From positions 1 to 44,545 of the forward strand of contig JAAFIY010000018.1 of the NCBI GenBank assembly GCA_013297985.1: a DNA stretch of 44,545 bases, given 5' to 3'. The translations under genes were made by a program, and so were the position numbers. Positions 1 through 8,469 of the stretch are shown in pieces. Under the pieces are notes generated by a model. That model was not told where the DNA came from, searched no databases, and saw nothing but the letters and a program-made list of their open reading frames with translations. This DNA is from Comamonadaceae bacterium (GTDB lineage Bacteria; Pseudomonadota; Gammaproteobacteria; Burkholderiales; Burkholderiaceae_C). The stretch's first letter is position 1. Each line of letters begins with the position of its first letter.

Positions 1-1
1 C

Positions 2-1267
2 ACCATGCGCCGCGCTGACCATTTGATCGACATTGGCCCTAGCGCCGGCAAAGGCGGCGGCAACTTGGTGGCGCAGGGTGTGGCGGCTGACTTGATGGCC
101 GAGCCCACATCCGTCACCGGCCGCTACTTGCGCGACGCCATGCGCCACCCCTTCAAACCGCGCCGCGCAGTGCCCGAGGGCTGCGATTTCATGCACCTGG
201 CCGGGGCCACGCTGCACAACCTGCAAGCAGTGGATGTGGCGGTGCCCTTAAAGCGCTTGGTAGCCGTCACCGGCGTGAGCGGCTCCGGCAAATCCACGCT
301 GGCGCGCGATGTGCTGCTGGCCAATGTGGCCGCGCTGGTCAGTGCCCGCAACAACCGGCAAGAGGCGCCGCGTCTAAGCGGTCTGAAAACCCTCAAAGGC
401 ATCGACAGCATTGAACGTGTGCTGGAAGTGGACCAAACCCCCATCGGCAAAACCCCGCGCAGCTGCCCCGCCACCTACATCGGCTTTTGGGACACCATTC
501 GCAAGCTGTTTGCCGACACGCTAGAAGCCAAGGCCCGTGGCTATGGCGCCGGGCGCTTTAGCTTCAACACCGGCGAGGGCCGCTGCCCGGGTTGCGAAGG
601 CCAGGGCATGCGCACCATCGAAATGAGCTTTTTGCCGGATGTAAAAGTGCTGTGCGAGGTCTGCCACGGCCAGCGCTTTAACCCCGAAACCCTGGCCGTC
701 ACCTGGAAGGGCAAACACATCGGCGACGTGCTGCAAATGCCGGTGGATGAAGCGGTGGCGTTTTTTGCATCCATGCCCAGCATTGCCCACCCGCTGCAGT
801 TGCTGCAAGACGTGGGGCTGGGCTACCTCACCTTGGGCCAACCCAGCCCCACGCTCAGCGGCGGCGAGGCGCAGCGCATCAAGCTGGTGACCGAGCTGGC
901 CAAGGTGCGCGACGAACTTCCGCTGCCCGGCCGCGATGGTGAATCGCCCCTGGCCGCCGCTGCACGCCACAAGCGCCGGTCACCGCACACCCTGTATGTG
1001 CTGGACGAGCCCACCGTGGGCCTACACATGGCCGATGTGGATCGGCTCATCCGCGTGCTGCACCGGCTGGTGGATGCCAGCCATTCGGTGCTGGTGATTG
1101 AGCACGACCTAGACGTGATCGCCGAAGCCGACTGGGTGCTCGACCTAGGGCCTGAGGGCGGCGCCGAAGGTGGCCGCGTGGTGGGCGCCGGCACGCCCGA
1201 ACATTTGGTGCAGCAAGGGACGCACACCGGGGCTGCGCTAGCCGACGTATTGGCGCGCTCGAAATGA
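2..1267 (+). CDS. UvrA paralogue (excinuclease ABC subunit A family), C-terminal part, 5' end outside window
   Basis: The reading frame is open to the left edge, so this is the C-terminal about 420 residues of a larger protein. It carries the second ABC ATPase of the UvrA family: Walker [10 protein letters not shown], a zinc-module region with CPGCEGQG and [14 protein letters not shown], the ABC signature LSGGEAQR, Walker [12 protein letters not shown] and the switch histidine in VIEHDLDV. UvrA proteins recognise DNA lesions in nucleotide excision repair. About 25 extra residues (near 300-325, [20 protein letters not shown]) lie between signature and Walker B and are absent from the full UvrA at 13832-16921. 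So this is a divergent paralogue (UvrA2 or a long duplicated UvrA), not the housekeeping gene. Family call is firm; the subclass is unknown without the N-terminus. Confidence 0.9.
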   Translation, partial: TMRRADHLIDIGPSAGKGGGNLVAQGVAADLMAEPTSVTGRYLRDAMRHPFKPRRAVPEGCDFMHLAGATLHNLQAVDVAVPLKRLVAVTGVSGSGKSTLARDVLLANVAALVSARNNRQEAPRLSGLKTLKGIDSIERVLEVDQTPIGKTPRSCPATYIGFWDTIRKLFADTLEAKARGYGAGRFSFNTGEGRCPGCEGQGMRTIEMSFLPDVKVLCEVCHGQRFNPETLAVTWKGKHIGDVLQMPVDEAVAFFASMPSIAHPLQLLQDVGLGYLTLGQPSPTLSGGEAQRIKLVTELAKVRDELPLPGRDGESPLAAAARHKRRSPHTLYVLDEPTVGLHMADVDRLIRVLHRLVDASHSVLVIEHDLDVIAEADWVLDLGPEGGAEGGRVVGAGTPEHLVQQGTHTGAALADVLARSK

Positions 1268-1281
1268 TTGGGGTCCGAAAT

Positions 1282-1302
1282 AATTGGGGTCAGACCCCAA
1301 TT
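1282..1302. repeat. Perfect palindrome, left flank of structured element copy 1
   Basis: The 10-base arms AATTGGGGTC / GACCCCAATT surround a single central A. A degenerate half copy (ATTGGGGTC) precedes it at 1267-1275, just after the uvrA-paralogue stop codon. The same palindrome recurs at 1864-1884 and 39842-39870. It could act as a bidirectional terminator for the upstream gene, as a mobile-element end, or both. From general knowledge, GGGGTC-A-GACCCC palindromes are dispersed in many proteobacterial genomes. The mobiliser is not in this window. Confidence 0.75.
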
Positions 1303-1381
1303 ATTAAAAATGATAGCTAGAGGGCTGGTGTTTATTGCGGTAGAGGGTGGTTTGGTGCTTGGTCTTTCTGTGGGTCGTTGG

Positions 1382-1760
1382 GTGACGGACTTCCGCACGT
1401 GGTGTGCGGCAGGGCCTTGAGGGCTTAAGGGATCGCCGGTTTGGCCGCATGCGGCCAAACTGCCCTGCTGGTACTCGGGATCACAGGCCGCCGCAGAACT
1501 CGGCTGGCGCCTCAAACAGCTGCGGCGGACGGCTTTGCCGCAACCTGTGCTCCCTGCGTTCCTCGGCGGCATCCATGCGCCCCCAAGGCCCTGCCGCACA
1601 CCACGAGCTGCGCACTGGCGCACCCCGCGTTCGACGGCAATGGGTGAAGCGCAGCAGTCGAGTGGGTGGCCCGATAGCGTAAGTAGAGGAGGAGAAGAGT
1701 CCAGTGGACTCTTCGGGGGACATGGAGCTATCGGGCTGCCCGCTCGGCTGTTGTGCTTCC
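1382..1760 (+). ncRNA. Structured RNA-like element, copy 1 (orphan omega-RNA/HEARO-like candidate)
   Basis: No credible gene lies in 1268-1894; instead this segment folds into nested stems shared with 39364-39740. P1: 1399-1424 with 1579-1604 (25 of 26 paired). P2: 1439-1447/1452-1460. P3: 1477-1487/1544-1554 (one mismatch). P4: 1488-1496/1520-1528. P5: 1530-1533/1537-1540. A second domain has an outer stem with G-U pairs (about 1646-1669/1736-1759), P7 1670-1678/1727-1735 and P8 1694-1702/1706-1714. P2, P5, P7 and P8 differ from copy 2 by paired compensatory changes, for example CCCGATAGC/GCTATCGGG here and CCCGCTGAC/GTCAGCGGG there. Homology to copy 2 starts at GTGACGGACTTCC (1382). The strand is inferred from G-U pairs and is not proven. 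The omega-RNA identity is a hypothesis. Confidence 0.6.
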
Positions 1761-1884
1761 AAGCAGAGCGCCCAAACCAAGCCCAAAAAACCTCAACACA
1801 AAAACAGCCGCTACCGCCCTAAAACACGCCGCATTCAGCTATCTTTTCAATAGCAAACCCAAACAATCGGGGTCAGACCCCAAT
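1761..1884. repeat. 3' tail of structured element copy 1 with terminal palindrome
   Basis: This stretch is similar to the tail of copy 2 (39741-39868): GCAGAGCGCCCAAACCAAGC, then C/A-rich sequence, a small stem GCTAT-CTTTTCA-ATAGC (1838-1854) and an imperfect GGGGTC-A-GACCCC palindrome at 1864-1884. The shared length indicates that the whole roughly 500-bp unit, not only the folded core, is the repeated element. The palindrome sits directly behind the stop codon of the minus-strand gene at 1895, so it may also terminate that transcript. Confidence 0.6.
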
Positions 1885-1894
1885 TTTCAGCCGA

Positions 1895-2353
1895 CTAACG
1901 CCGCTGCCCCACCACCACCCGCTCTTGCGGCGGGGCGAGTTTGATTTCGACCCAATTGCCGCTGCGTCCGCTGGGCATGGCCAGGGCCACGATGGGCAGG
2001 GGTGCGGTGCTGGCGCGGATCAGGGGCACGTCGGCGCGGGTGCCCGGCGCTTCGGTGTCGGCCGCACGCGGCAGCGCGGCGTTGCCCACGCAGGCACTAG
2101 CCAGGGCGTCGCGCTGCACGCGCACCTGGGTGGCACGTTGCAGGTCGGCCGGTTTGGCGCTGGTGATGTCGCGGCCCTGCGCGTCAAGCAGTTGCACGTC
2201 TTCAGAGCGCGGGGCCCAGCGGGCTTGGGGGCTGTTGGCATCGGTCACCCGCCCCGCCAGCACGCACAGCGGCTCGGGCGCGGCGGCTTGGGCCAGGGCG
2301 AGCGTGGCCCAGGCGCTGGCGGCAAGGGCGATGGCGGCGGTTCGTATCCACAT
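1895..2353 (-). CDS. Small secreted/periplasmic protein of unknown function
   Basis: This 152-residue protein belongs to no family I can name. It starts with a clear Sec signal peptide (MWIRTAAIALAASAWATLALAQA, about residues 1-22). A mature domain follows with two cysteines (CVLAG near the N-terminus, ASACVGNAALP in the middle), a short conserved-looking segment LLDAQGRDITSAKPADLQRAT, and a basic C-terminus ending VVVGQRR. I chose the ATG at 2353 because a good Shine-Dalgarno (GAGGAG) lies 7 bases upstream; the longer frame needs a TTG. The gene stands alone, with structured element copy 1 downstream and purC upstream on the same strand. A periplasmic location is inferred from the signal peptide only. 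Confidence 0.65.
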   Translation of the reverse strand: MWIRTAAIALAASAWATLALAQAAAPEPLCVLAGRVTDANSPQARWAPRSEDVQLLDAQGRDITSAKPADLQRATQVRVQRDALASACVGNAALPRAADTEAPGTRADVPLIRASTAPLPIVALAMPSGRSGNWVEIKLAPPQERVVVGQRR

Positions 2354-2500
2354 GGCGGGGCTCCTCAAGGCAACTAGGGCGACTCGGTTGGTAACGCAAC
2401 TTGGATGCGCGCAAACGCCAGAGGTTCATATCCCCACGGCAACTATCTGCTATACAAAACGTAGCTGGTAACGGTTATCTGATAAGCGCTTGAGATAAAT

Positions 2501-3457
2501 CTAATAGGCGGAGCCACCCGTCAAGCGCTGCAAAGCCTCACGGTAGCGCGCGGCGGTTTGCGAAATCACCTCGGGCGGTAAATCGGGCGCTGGGGCGGTC
2601 TTGGGCCAGGGCTTGCCGTTCACCGTGGCCTGCTCCAGCCAGTCGCGCAGAAACTGTTTGTCAAAACTCGGCGGATTGCGGCCCTGTGCCAGCGCCTGGG
2701 CGTAGCTTTCTTGCGGCCAATAGCGCGATGAATCGGGCGTGAGCACCTCGTCCATCAGCACCAATTGGCCTGACTCGTTCAGGCCAAATTCAAACTTGGT
2801 GTCGGCAATCAAAATGCCGCGCTCGGCGGCGATGGCGCGGGCTGCTGTGTACAACGCAATCGCCGTAGCGCGGATTTGCTCGGCCAGCGGGGCCCCCACC
2901 ATTTGCGCGGTGCGCTCAAACGTGATGTTTTCGTCATGGTCACCCACGGCTGCTTTGGCCGCTGGGGTGTAGATGGGCTGGGGCAGCTCGGCAGCGTTGG
3001 TTAATCCGGCTGGCAATGGCACGCCGCACACCGACTGGCTGGTTTGGTATTCGGCCCAGCCGCTGCCGGCCAAATAGCCGCGCACCACCGCTTCAATGGG
3101 CACGGGTTGAAGGCGCTGCACCAGCATGCTGCGGCCGACCACGGTGGCGTGTTCGTCAGGGGCCACCACGCTCAAGGGGTCTTCACCCGTGAGGTGGTGG
3201 GGGCAGATGTTTAGCCCCCCGGGGCCGAGCTTGGCAAACCAAAACAGGCTCATTTCAGTGAGCAGCGCGCCTTTGCCGGGGATGGGTTGGCCCATCACCA
3301 CGTCAAAGGCGCTGATGCGGTCGCTGGCCAGCATCAGCATACGATGGGTACCCACGGCGTAGTTGTCGCGCACCTTGCCGCGCGCCATCAGGGGCAGGCT
3401 GTGCAACTGGCTTTGCAACACGGCAGGGGAATTTTGAGTGGGTGCAATGGCAGACAT
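2501..3457 (-). CDS. purC: Phosphoribosylaminoimidazole-succinocarboxamide synthase (SAICAR synthetase)
   Basis: This enzyme joins aspartate to CAIR with ATP to give SAICAR in de novo purine synthesis. The 318-residue product has the family's hallmarks: GKVRDNYAVGTHRMLMLASDRISAFDV near the N-terminus (nucleotide site), VRGYLAGSGWAEYQ in the middle, and LIADTKFEFGL...LMDEVLTPDSSRYWP toward the end. The ATG at 3457 gives MSAIAPTQ. Upstream ATGs at 3466 and 3493 would add a few residues and none has a strong ribosome site. It is divergent from the chemotaxis receptor. purE and purK lie 34 kb away in this window, although I recall the three often being neighbours in related genomes. Confidence 0.95.
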   Translation of the reverse strand: MSAIAPTQNSPAVLQSQLHSLPLMARGKVRDNYAVGTHRMLMLASDRISAFDVVMGQPIPGKGALLTEMSLFWFAKLGPGGLNICPHHLTGEDPLSVVAPDEHATVVGRSMLVQRLQPVPIEAVVRGYLAGSGWAEYQTSQSVCGVPLPAGLTNAAELPQPIYTPAAKAAVGDHDENITFERTAQMVGAPLAEQIRATAIALYTAARAIAAERGILIADTKFEFGLNESGQLVLMDEVLTPDSSRYWPQESYAQALAQGRNPPSFDKQFLRDWLEQATVNGKPWPKTAPAPDLPPEVISQTAARYREALQRLTGGSAY

Positions 3458-3554
3458 GCCGCGCATTGTGGCGCCACGCCACCGGGCAATCACCGCCGCC
3501 AGACACCCGAAAAAGTCATTTCCCTTGCGCGATGCCCGGTTAACATTAACTAAT

Positions 3555-3565
3555 CTGTATACAAG
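3555..3565. promoter_or_regulatory. Palindromic TGTATACA site in the purC / chemoreceptor divergent promoter region
   Basis: CTGTATACAAG lies in the only AT-rich patch of the 144-base divergent intergenic region, next to TTAACATTAACTAAT. The TGTATACA core is a perfect 8-base palindrome. It may be a regulator site (many GntR-family operators have a GTATAC-type core) or part of a -10 region. The regulator is unknown. Confidence 0.25.
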
Positions 3566-3601
3566 CAGCGGCCAAGCCGCGCCCTATCTAAAGGAACACC
3601 C

Positions 3602-5620
3602 ATGGCATCTGCGCGCGGCCAGTCAGGCAACACCTCGTTGGCACCCGCCAGCCCGGCCCGGCAAGCGGCGGCTGACGCGACCCATCAATCCAGCGCCCCA
3701 GGCGGCCTGGGTGTGCGGCTGTTCTCTAACCTGCCGTTTCGCGGCAAGGCTTGGTTGATCACCGGTGTGTTTGTGCTGCCCCTGGCGCTTTTGCTGGTGC
3801 TGCTGTTTAACGAACTCTTCGCTGACCTGCGTTTTTCGGCCAAAGAAATCGAAGGCGTGGGCTATGTGCGCAGCGTGCCGCCGCTGATGCAAGCAGCGCA
3901 AAACTACCGCCGGGTGTCTGCCGCTGAAGCAGCCAGCAAAACCCCGCAGCCCGATGCCGCACAGGCCAAAAGCGCGGTGGAGGCGGCCATGGCCAAAGTG
4001 GCGCAGGCCGAAGCCGCCAGCGGCGGCAATCTGGGCACGGCCAAGGCGGTGGCCGATATGCAGGCCAAGTTTCGTGCGCTGCCGGCCAGCAGCGGCGATT
4101 CATTGGTGGTGTTCAAGGCGCACAGCGCGTTTGTGGAATCCATCATCGGCGTGATCGACGCTGCCCTGGACGGCTCTAACCTGGCGCTTGACCCCGAGCC
4201 AGACACCTATTACCTGATGGACGCCGCCTTGGCCCGTGTGCCCTTGCTGGTGGAAAAAATGGGCGAGTTGCGTGGCGTGGGCAATGCGGCCTTGCTGGGC
4301 GCCGCCGTGCCGCCCGAAGCGCTAGAAATCATGCTGCACGCCAGCGCACTGGCCGACTACCTGGACACGGCACTTAAAGGCGACATCGCCAAAGTAACCG
4401 CCTTGCACCCCGGGCTGCGCGAAGCTTTCAACATGGAAGCCAGCCTGAAAGCCGCCGATGCGTTTCAGCTGTTGGCGCACAAGATTACCGCGCTCGGCGC
4501 CACCCTCAAACCAGACGACGCGCCCGCTTATCGGCAAGCAGGTAACGCCGCAGTCGATGGCCTGTATGCCATGCAAGCGGCCATGGTCAACGAGCTAGAC
4601 AAACTGTTGCAGGCGCGGGTGGCGCAAATCAAGTTCAAGATCGGCTGGATCAGCGCCTTGGTGGCCGTGTCATTGTTGTTGGCCGCCTGGATGTTCATCA
4701 GCTTTGCGCGCGTGATGGCTGGCGGCCTGAAGTACGTGGGCGGCCACCTACACGCCATGTCTGAAGGTGATTTAAGCACCCGCCCCAACGCCCGCGGCAC
4801 TGACGAAATGGCGCGCTTGGTGCACGACCTGGTGGCCATGCAAACCTCGGTGCGCACCCTGGTGGGGCAGTCGCAGCAAACCTCGCAAGGCATCTTGACG
4901 GCCAGCGAAGAAATCGCCGCTGCCGCCCGAGACCTGGCAGTGCGCACCGAAGAAAGCGCCAGCAACCTGCAAAGCACCGCCAGCGCTATGGAAGAAATCA
5001 GCAGCACCGTGGCGCTGACCACCACCAATGTGAGCGAAGCCGCCCGCTTGGCCACCGAGAACGCCGCGGCCGCTGAAAAGGGCGGCGCCGTCATCGGCCA
5101 GGTGGTGCACACCATGCAAGACATCAGCACCTCGTCGCAAAAGATCAGCGACATCATCGGCACCATTGACGGCATTGCCTTCCAAACCAACATCTTGGCG
5201 CTGAACGCGGCCGTAGAGGCCGCGCGCGCAGGCGAAGCAGGTCGCGGCTTTGCGGTGGTGGCGTCTGAAGTGCGCAGCCTGGCGCAGCGCAGTGCAGGCG
5301 CGGCCAAAGAAATCAAAGAGCTGATTACTGTGAGCTCTGAACGAGTGAGATCCGGCGCCGAAGTGGTGCAAGAAGCCGGCAACACCATGCAGCAGCTGGT
5401 GACCAACGCCCAGCGCATCAACGCCGCCTTGAGCGAAGCGGCGGTGGCCGTGCGCGAACAAGCCCAGGGCGTGGCCAGCGTGGGTAACTCGGTGACCACG
5501 CTGGATGAATCCACCCAACAAAACGCCGCGCTGGTGGAAGAGTCAGCCACCTCGGCGCAAGCCCTGGCCGAACAAGCGCAGGTGCTGGCCGAGCAGATTT
5601 CGCGCTTTCGCTTGAGCTGA
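3602..5620 (+). CDS. Methyl-accepting chemotaxis protein
   Basis: This is an inner-membrane chemoreceptor of 672 residues. It has a Pro/Ala-rich cytoplasmic leader (1-45), TM1 (about 51-70) and a long periplasmic helical domain (71-346) that includes a striking Ala-rich stretch at 108-150. TM2 (347-369), a HAMP domain (about 370-422) and a coiled signalling domain follow. The hairpin tip [37 protein letters not shown] (522-558) is the diagnostic CheA/CheW-binding motif. There is no C-terminal NWETF-type pentapeptide, so methylation must be supported through other receptors or without tethering. The start has a good ribosome site (AAAGGA). The ligand cannot be predicted. No other che genes are in the window, so it is an orphan receptor. 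Confidence 0.95.
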   Translation: MASARGQSGNTSLAPASPARQAAADATHQSSAPGGLGVRLFSNLPFRGKAWLITGVFVLPLALLLVLLFNELFADLRFSAKEIEGVGYVRSVPPLMQAAQNYRRVSAAEAASKTPQPDAAQAKSAVEAAMAKVAQAEAASGGNLGTAKAVADMQAKFRALPASSGDSLVVFKAHSAFVESIIGVIDAALDGSNLALDPEPDTYYLMDAALARVPLLVEKMGELRGVGNAALLGAAVPPEALEIMLHASALADYLDTALKGDIAKVTALHPGLREAFNMEASLKAADAFQLLAHKITALGATLKPDDAPAYRQAGNAAVDGLYAMQAAMVNELDKLLQARVAQIKFKIGWISALVAVSLLLAAWMFISFARVMAGGLKYVGGHLHAMSEGDLSTRPNARGTDEMARLVHDLVAMQTSVRTLVGQSQQTSQGILTASEEIAAAARDLAVRTEESASNLQSTASAMEEISSTVALTTTNVSEAARLATENAAAAEKGGAVIGQVVHTMQDISTSSQKISDIIGTIDGIAFQTNILALNAAVEAARAGEAGRGFAVVASEVRSLAQRSAGAAKEIKELITVSSERVRSGAEVVQEAGNTMQQLVTNAQRINAALSEAAVAVREQAQGVASVGNSVTTLDESTQQNAALVEESATSAQALAEQAQVLAEQISRFRLS

Positions 5621-5670
5621 CGCAGGGTGCTGAGGCGGCGAGGTGCATCACCCCGGTGTACCACCCCATT

Positions 5671-5732
5671 TGCTATAGTTTAAATAGCTGCTTGCGCCCT
5701 TAAATAGGGCCGATCAGCCGTTTTTCTAGCGC
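5671..5732. repeat. Dispersed Comamonadaceae-type repeat, intergenic
   Basis: A full-length copy sits between the chemoreceptor and mnmA: TGCTATAGTTTAAATAGCTG, then CTTGCGCCC, an AT-rich middle and TTTTTCTAGCGC. The two ends are imperfect inverted repeats (GCTAT/ATAGC; GCGCC/CTAGCGC). Related copies occur at 14666, 19311, 23239, 27587, 32000, 33605 and 36881. A terminator role is possible because of the T run, but unproven. Confidence 0.7.
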
Positions 5733-5767
5733 AAGCCTGCGCTGCGTGAAGCAGCGATAATTAGGGC

Positions 5768-7063
5768 ATGTCTGCCCCGCTTGATTCCGCGCTGCCAGCC
5801 CCGCTCGCTGCACAGCTCACGGCCCCGCTCACTGCCCCGGCCGTGAGCACCGGCGCGCCGCGCCAGCGCGTGGTGGTGGGCTTGTCGGGCGGCGTGGATT
5901 CGGCCGTCACCGCCTGGCTGCTCAAACAGCAAGGCCATGAGGTGGTGGGCATCTTCATGAAAAACTGGGAAGACGATGACGACAGCGAATACTGCTCGTC
6001 CAACATCGACTTTGTTGACGCTGCCGCCGTGGCCGACGTCATCGGCATTGAGATTGAACACGTCAACTTTGCGGCTGATTACAAAGACCGCGTGTTTGCT
6101 GAATTTCTGCGCGAATACCAAGCTGGCCGCACGCCCAACCCCGACGTGCTGTGCAACGCCGAGATCAAGTTCAAAGCCTTTTTAGACCACGCCCTGCGCC
6201 TGGGTGCCGACGGCATTGCCACCGGCCACTACGCCCGCACCCGCACCTTGGCCGACGGCAGCGTGCAACTGCTCAAAGGGCTGGACCCCGCCAAAGACCA
6301 AAGCTATTTTTTGCACCGGCTGAACCAGGCGCAACTGCGGCGCACGCGCTTCCCCGTGGGTGAACTGCACAAGACGGCGGTGCGCCAAATTGCGGCTGAC
6401 ATTGGCCTGCCCAATGCGCGCAAAAAAGACAGCACCGGCATCTGCTTTATTGGCGAGCGGCCCTTTCGCGCCTTTTTGCAGCGCTACTTGCACCAAGAAA
6501 GCGGCCCGATGCGCGACGACACCGGCCGCCTGCTGGGCCAGCATGTGGGCCTGAGTTTTTACACCCTGGGTCAGCGCCAAGGCCTGGGCATTGGCGGCGT
6601 CAAACCCCGCCCCGGTGAGCCCCCCGTGGCCGACGGCGAACACGCCCCCTGGTTCGTGGCCCGCAAGGCGCTGGACACCAACACCCTGTGGGTGGTGCAG
6701 GGGCACGAACACCCCTGGCTGCTGTCGCCCACTCTGCAAGCCGATGATGTGAGCTGGTGCGCGGGCGTGGCACCTGCGCCGGGCCCCTATGCCGCCAAAA
6801 CGCGCTATCGGCAAAGCGATGCGGCTTGCACGCTATCGGCGACGGACGGCGGTTTTGCCTTAGCCTTTGCCCAAGACCAATGGGCCGTCACCCCCGGCCA
6901 AAGCGCGGTGTTGTATGACGGTGAGGTGTGTTTGGGCGGCGGCGTGATTGCATCGGCCAGCGGGCCGGGGCATGACCCGGCTACGTTGCCGCAGGTGCTG
7001 CCCACAGTGGCCCCGCGCGGACGTCGCCGCACCTCATCCAGGCCCTACCCCCAGCGGGCCTGA
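5768..7063 (+). CDS. mnmA: tRNA-specific 2-thiouridylase
   Basis: MnmA activates U34 of tRNA-Lys/Glu/Gln with ATP and inserts sulfur to make s2U, using a relayed persulfide. The 431-residue product shows the PP-loop SGGVDS (40-45), [10 protein letters not shown] (63-72), the first catalytic cysteine in [13 protein letters not shown] (C129) and the second in [13 protein letters not shown] (C226). The domain order is complete. It is longer than the usual roughly 370 residues, with an Ala/Pro-rich leader of about 33 residues and a basic C-terminal tail ([12 protein letters not shown]). The start could therefore be downstream, but no in-frame ATG precedes the PP-loop. It is convergent with nrsF, 27 bases away. 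Confidence 0.95.
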   Translation: MSAPLDSALPAPLAAQLTAPLTAPAVSTGAPRQRVVVGLSGGVDSAVTAWLLKQQGHEVVGIFMKNWEDDDDSEYCSSNIDFVDAAAVADVIGIEIEHVNFAADYKDRVFAEFLREYQAGRTPNPDVLCNAEIKFKAFLDHALRLGADGIATGHYARTRTLADGSVQLLKGLDPAKDQSYFLHRLNQAQLRRTRFPVGELHKTAVRQIAADIGLPNARKKDSTGICFIGERPFRAFLQRYLHQESGPMRDDTGRLLGQHVGLSFYTLGQRQGLGIGGVKPRPGEPPVADGEHAPWFVARKALDTNTLWVVQGHEHPWLLSPTLQADDVSWCAGVAPAPGPYAAKTRYRQSDAACTLSATDGGFALAFAQDQWAVTPGQSAVLYDGEVCLGGGVIASASGPGHDPATLPQVLPTVAPRGRRRTSSRPYPQRA

Positions 7064-7090
7064 GGGACAGCGACAGCGTCGCCCGCCGCC

Positions 7091-7726
7091 CTACCAGCGC
7101 AACACCCGAGGCCCCAGCGCTGCGCCGATGGCGCCGGTGAGCGCAATGCCCAGCGTGTACCAAAGCGCCACAAAGGTGGGCGACGACTCGGTGCACACCA
7201 GCGCATAACCACAGGCACCCGCCGCACCGGCCAGCAGGCCCGCCGCAAAGCCTGCACGGCGCAGCCGCGTGGGGGCCAAGCCGCGCACCGCCCACAGCGT
7301 GGCGGCCAATGCGGGCAGCGACAAGGCAATGATCAGCCAGGGGCACAACAGCCATGAATGGCCGCGCACTTCCACCATGCGCTGTTCAGCAGGCGTGAAC
7401 CACAGCCACAGCGCGCCCACCACAGCCATCACGCTCACTACCGCGACATTGGCGGCTTGGGCTTGGGATGTGGACGCTGCGGGCCGCGACAGCCGCGCCG
7501 TCAGCCACCCGGCGGCGACCACCAAAGCGCCGCAATACACCAGCTTGGTCCACGGCACATAGGTCAAAAACAAATGTGCGGGAATCATGTGGAACACGCT
7601 TAGGGCCAGCAAGGCGCTCAGGGCAAAGCCCAGCGCAGCGGCAGGCACCAAGCGCCGCGCAGCCACCGCGCGCGGCGCGGCACCGGCGTTGCGGGCCAGC
7701 AGCTCAATGAGTTGATCGGTCTTCAT
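7091..7726 (-). CDS. nrsF: NrsF-type membrane anti-sigma factor (DUF1109)
   Basis: This 211-residue protein has a soluble N-terminus (MKTDQLIELLARNAG) followed by six hydrophobic helices, which is the architecture of NrsF/DUF1109. The N-terminal motif and helix pattern match the anti-sigma factor that holds sigma-F at the inner membrane in Caulobacter and is released by metal stress. It starts 6 bases after the sigma-factor stop codon, so the two are co-transcribed and probably translationally coupled. Its single Cys residues in membrane segments (LVYCGAL, SWLLCPWL) could be metal or redox sensing, which is inference. It is the last gene of the bufferin operon and is convergent with mnmA. Confidence 0.85.
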   Translation of the reverse strand: MKTDQLIELLARNAGAAPRAVAARRLVPAAALGFALSALLALSVFHMIPAHLFLTYVPWTKLVYCGALVVAAGWLTARLSRPAASTSQAQAANVAVVSVMAVVGALWLWFTPAEQRMVEVRGHSWLLCPWLIIALSLPALAATLWAVRGLAPTRLRRAGFAAGLLAGAAGACGYALVCTESSPTFVALWYTLGIALTGAIGAALGPRVLRW

Positions 7727-7732
7727 GGGTAA

Positions 7733-8302
7733 CTAGGCCACGCCCACGGCGCGCACCAGCTCAGCCAGGCGTTTAAGGCCACGGTGCACCTGCACCTTGA
7801 TGGCCGATTCAGATGCGCCGGTTTGCGAGGCGGCCTGCGCGGTCGACAAGCCTTCAATCTTGGTGAGCACGATGGCTTGGCGTTGGGCGGCGGGCAGCTC
7901 TTGCAGCAATTGTTCAAGGTCTCGTGCGGCGCCGCCGTCGTCAGGGGCAGTACCCAACAAATGTTCGTCTACATCGTCAATGGCGTCGTGCAGGTTGTCA
8001 TGCCGACCGCGCCTGCGCCACAGGTCGACCAGCTTGTGGCGCGCAATGGCCACCGCCCAGGCGCTCACCGGGCTGCTGGCGTCATAGGTGCCGCGCTGCA
8101 AGTGCAGGGCCAACAGGGTTTCTTGCACCAGGTCTTCCACTTCATCGGGCGTGGACGCCATGCGGCGCCTGAAGTAGCCGCGCAGGCGAGACGAAAACAA
8201 GCCCAGGCAGTGGTGATAGGCGGCCTCATCCCCGGCCTGCGCTTGCAGCCACAGTGGCTTAACGGTGGTTTCGAACTCGCCCAGGCTGGCGTCGGCGCGC
8301 AT
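7733..8302 (-). CDS. sigF: ECF RNA polymerase sigma factor, SigF type
   Basis: This 189-residue ECF sigma factor has region 2 (YHHCLGLFSSRLRGYFRRRM ... VEDLVQETLLALHLQRGTYD) and region 4 (LPAAQRQAIVLTKIEGLSTAQAASQTGASESAIKVQVHRGLKRL, a helix-turn-helix for the -35 element). The open frame continues upstream to 8569, but the ATG at 8302 (MRADASLGEFETTV) gives the normal length. Context defines its job: it precedes nrsF and follows bufA1-bufB-bufC-doxX. The operon has a TGTAACC-N16-CGAA promoter of the type reported for Caulobacter sigma-F, so autoregulation through the whole operon is likely. Two strong inverted repeats lie just upstream. Confidence 0.9.
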   Translation of the reverse strand: MRADASLGEFETTVKPLWLQAQAGDEAAYHHCLGLFSSRLRGYFRRRMASTPDEVEDLVQETLLALHLQRGTYDASSPVSAWAVAIARHKLVDLWRRRGRHDNLHDAIDDVDEHLLGTAPDDGGAARDLEQLLQELPAAQRQAIVLTKIEGLSTAQAASQTGASESAIKVQVHRGLKRLAELVRAVGVA

Positions 8303-8329
8303 GAGGTAAACCAAGCTCCCAGATTGGCA

Positions 8330-8370
8330 GCGGTGTGCACACCGCAGGCCAGTGCGGCGCAGCGCCGCAC
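8330..8370 (-). promoter_or_regulatory. Two adjacent inverted repeats between doxX and sigF
   Basis: The 167-base gap between doxX and sigF holds a 16-base perfect palindrome, GCGGTGTGCACACCGC (8330-8345). It also holds a perfect inverted repeat GTGCGGCGC-A-GCGCCGCAC (8352-8370). They end 28 bases before the sigF ATG. As RNA these would make one or two very stable hairpins without a T run. They might attenuate or stabilise transcript between structural and regulatory genes, or be operator DNA. I see no second sigma-F promoter here. Confidence 0.4.
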
Positions 8371-8469
8371 CCAGCCGGGGCCGATTGTGCCGGGTGCGCC
8401 GGGCCACGCCAGCGCGACTGGGGCGCCGGGTTGCATGGGACGGGTTCACGCGCATCGCAGCCTGCCGCT

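Noticed and set aside
823-1623. A 266-codon minus-strand frame across copy 1, and a matching 198-codon frame across copy 2 (39006-39602), both starting MRQCAARGVRQGLGG
   Set aside because: They overlap real genes, share residues only because the element is repeated, and the differences between copies preserve RNA pairing rather than amino acids.
1615-1640. tRNA-like TPsiC motif (GCGTTCGACGGC) in the folded element, also near 39605
   Set aside because: No acceptor, D or anticodon arms fit around it; it is part of the larger conserved fold.
1382-1885. Group II intron or integron attC
   Set aside because: No reverse transcriptase or integrase gene, no domain V-like GAGC...GUUC hairpin identified, and no attC R/L box pattern.
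4528-5664. Long minus-strand frame (378 codons) opposite the chemoreceptor
   Set aside because: A shadow frame of an Ala-rich GC-rich gene; the plus strand carries the complete signalling-domain signature.
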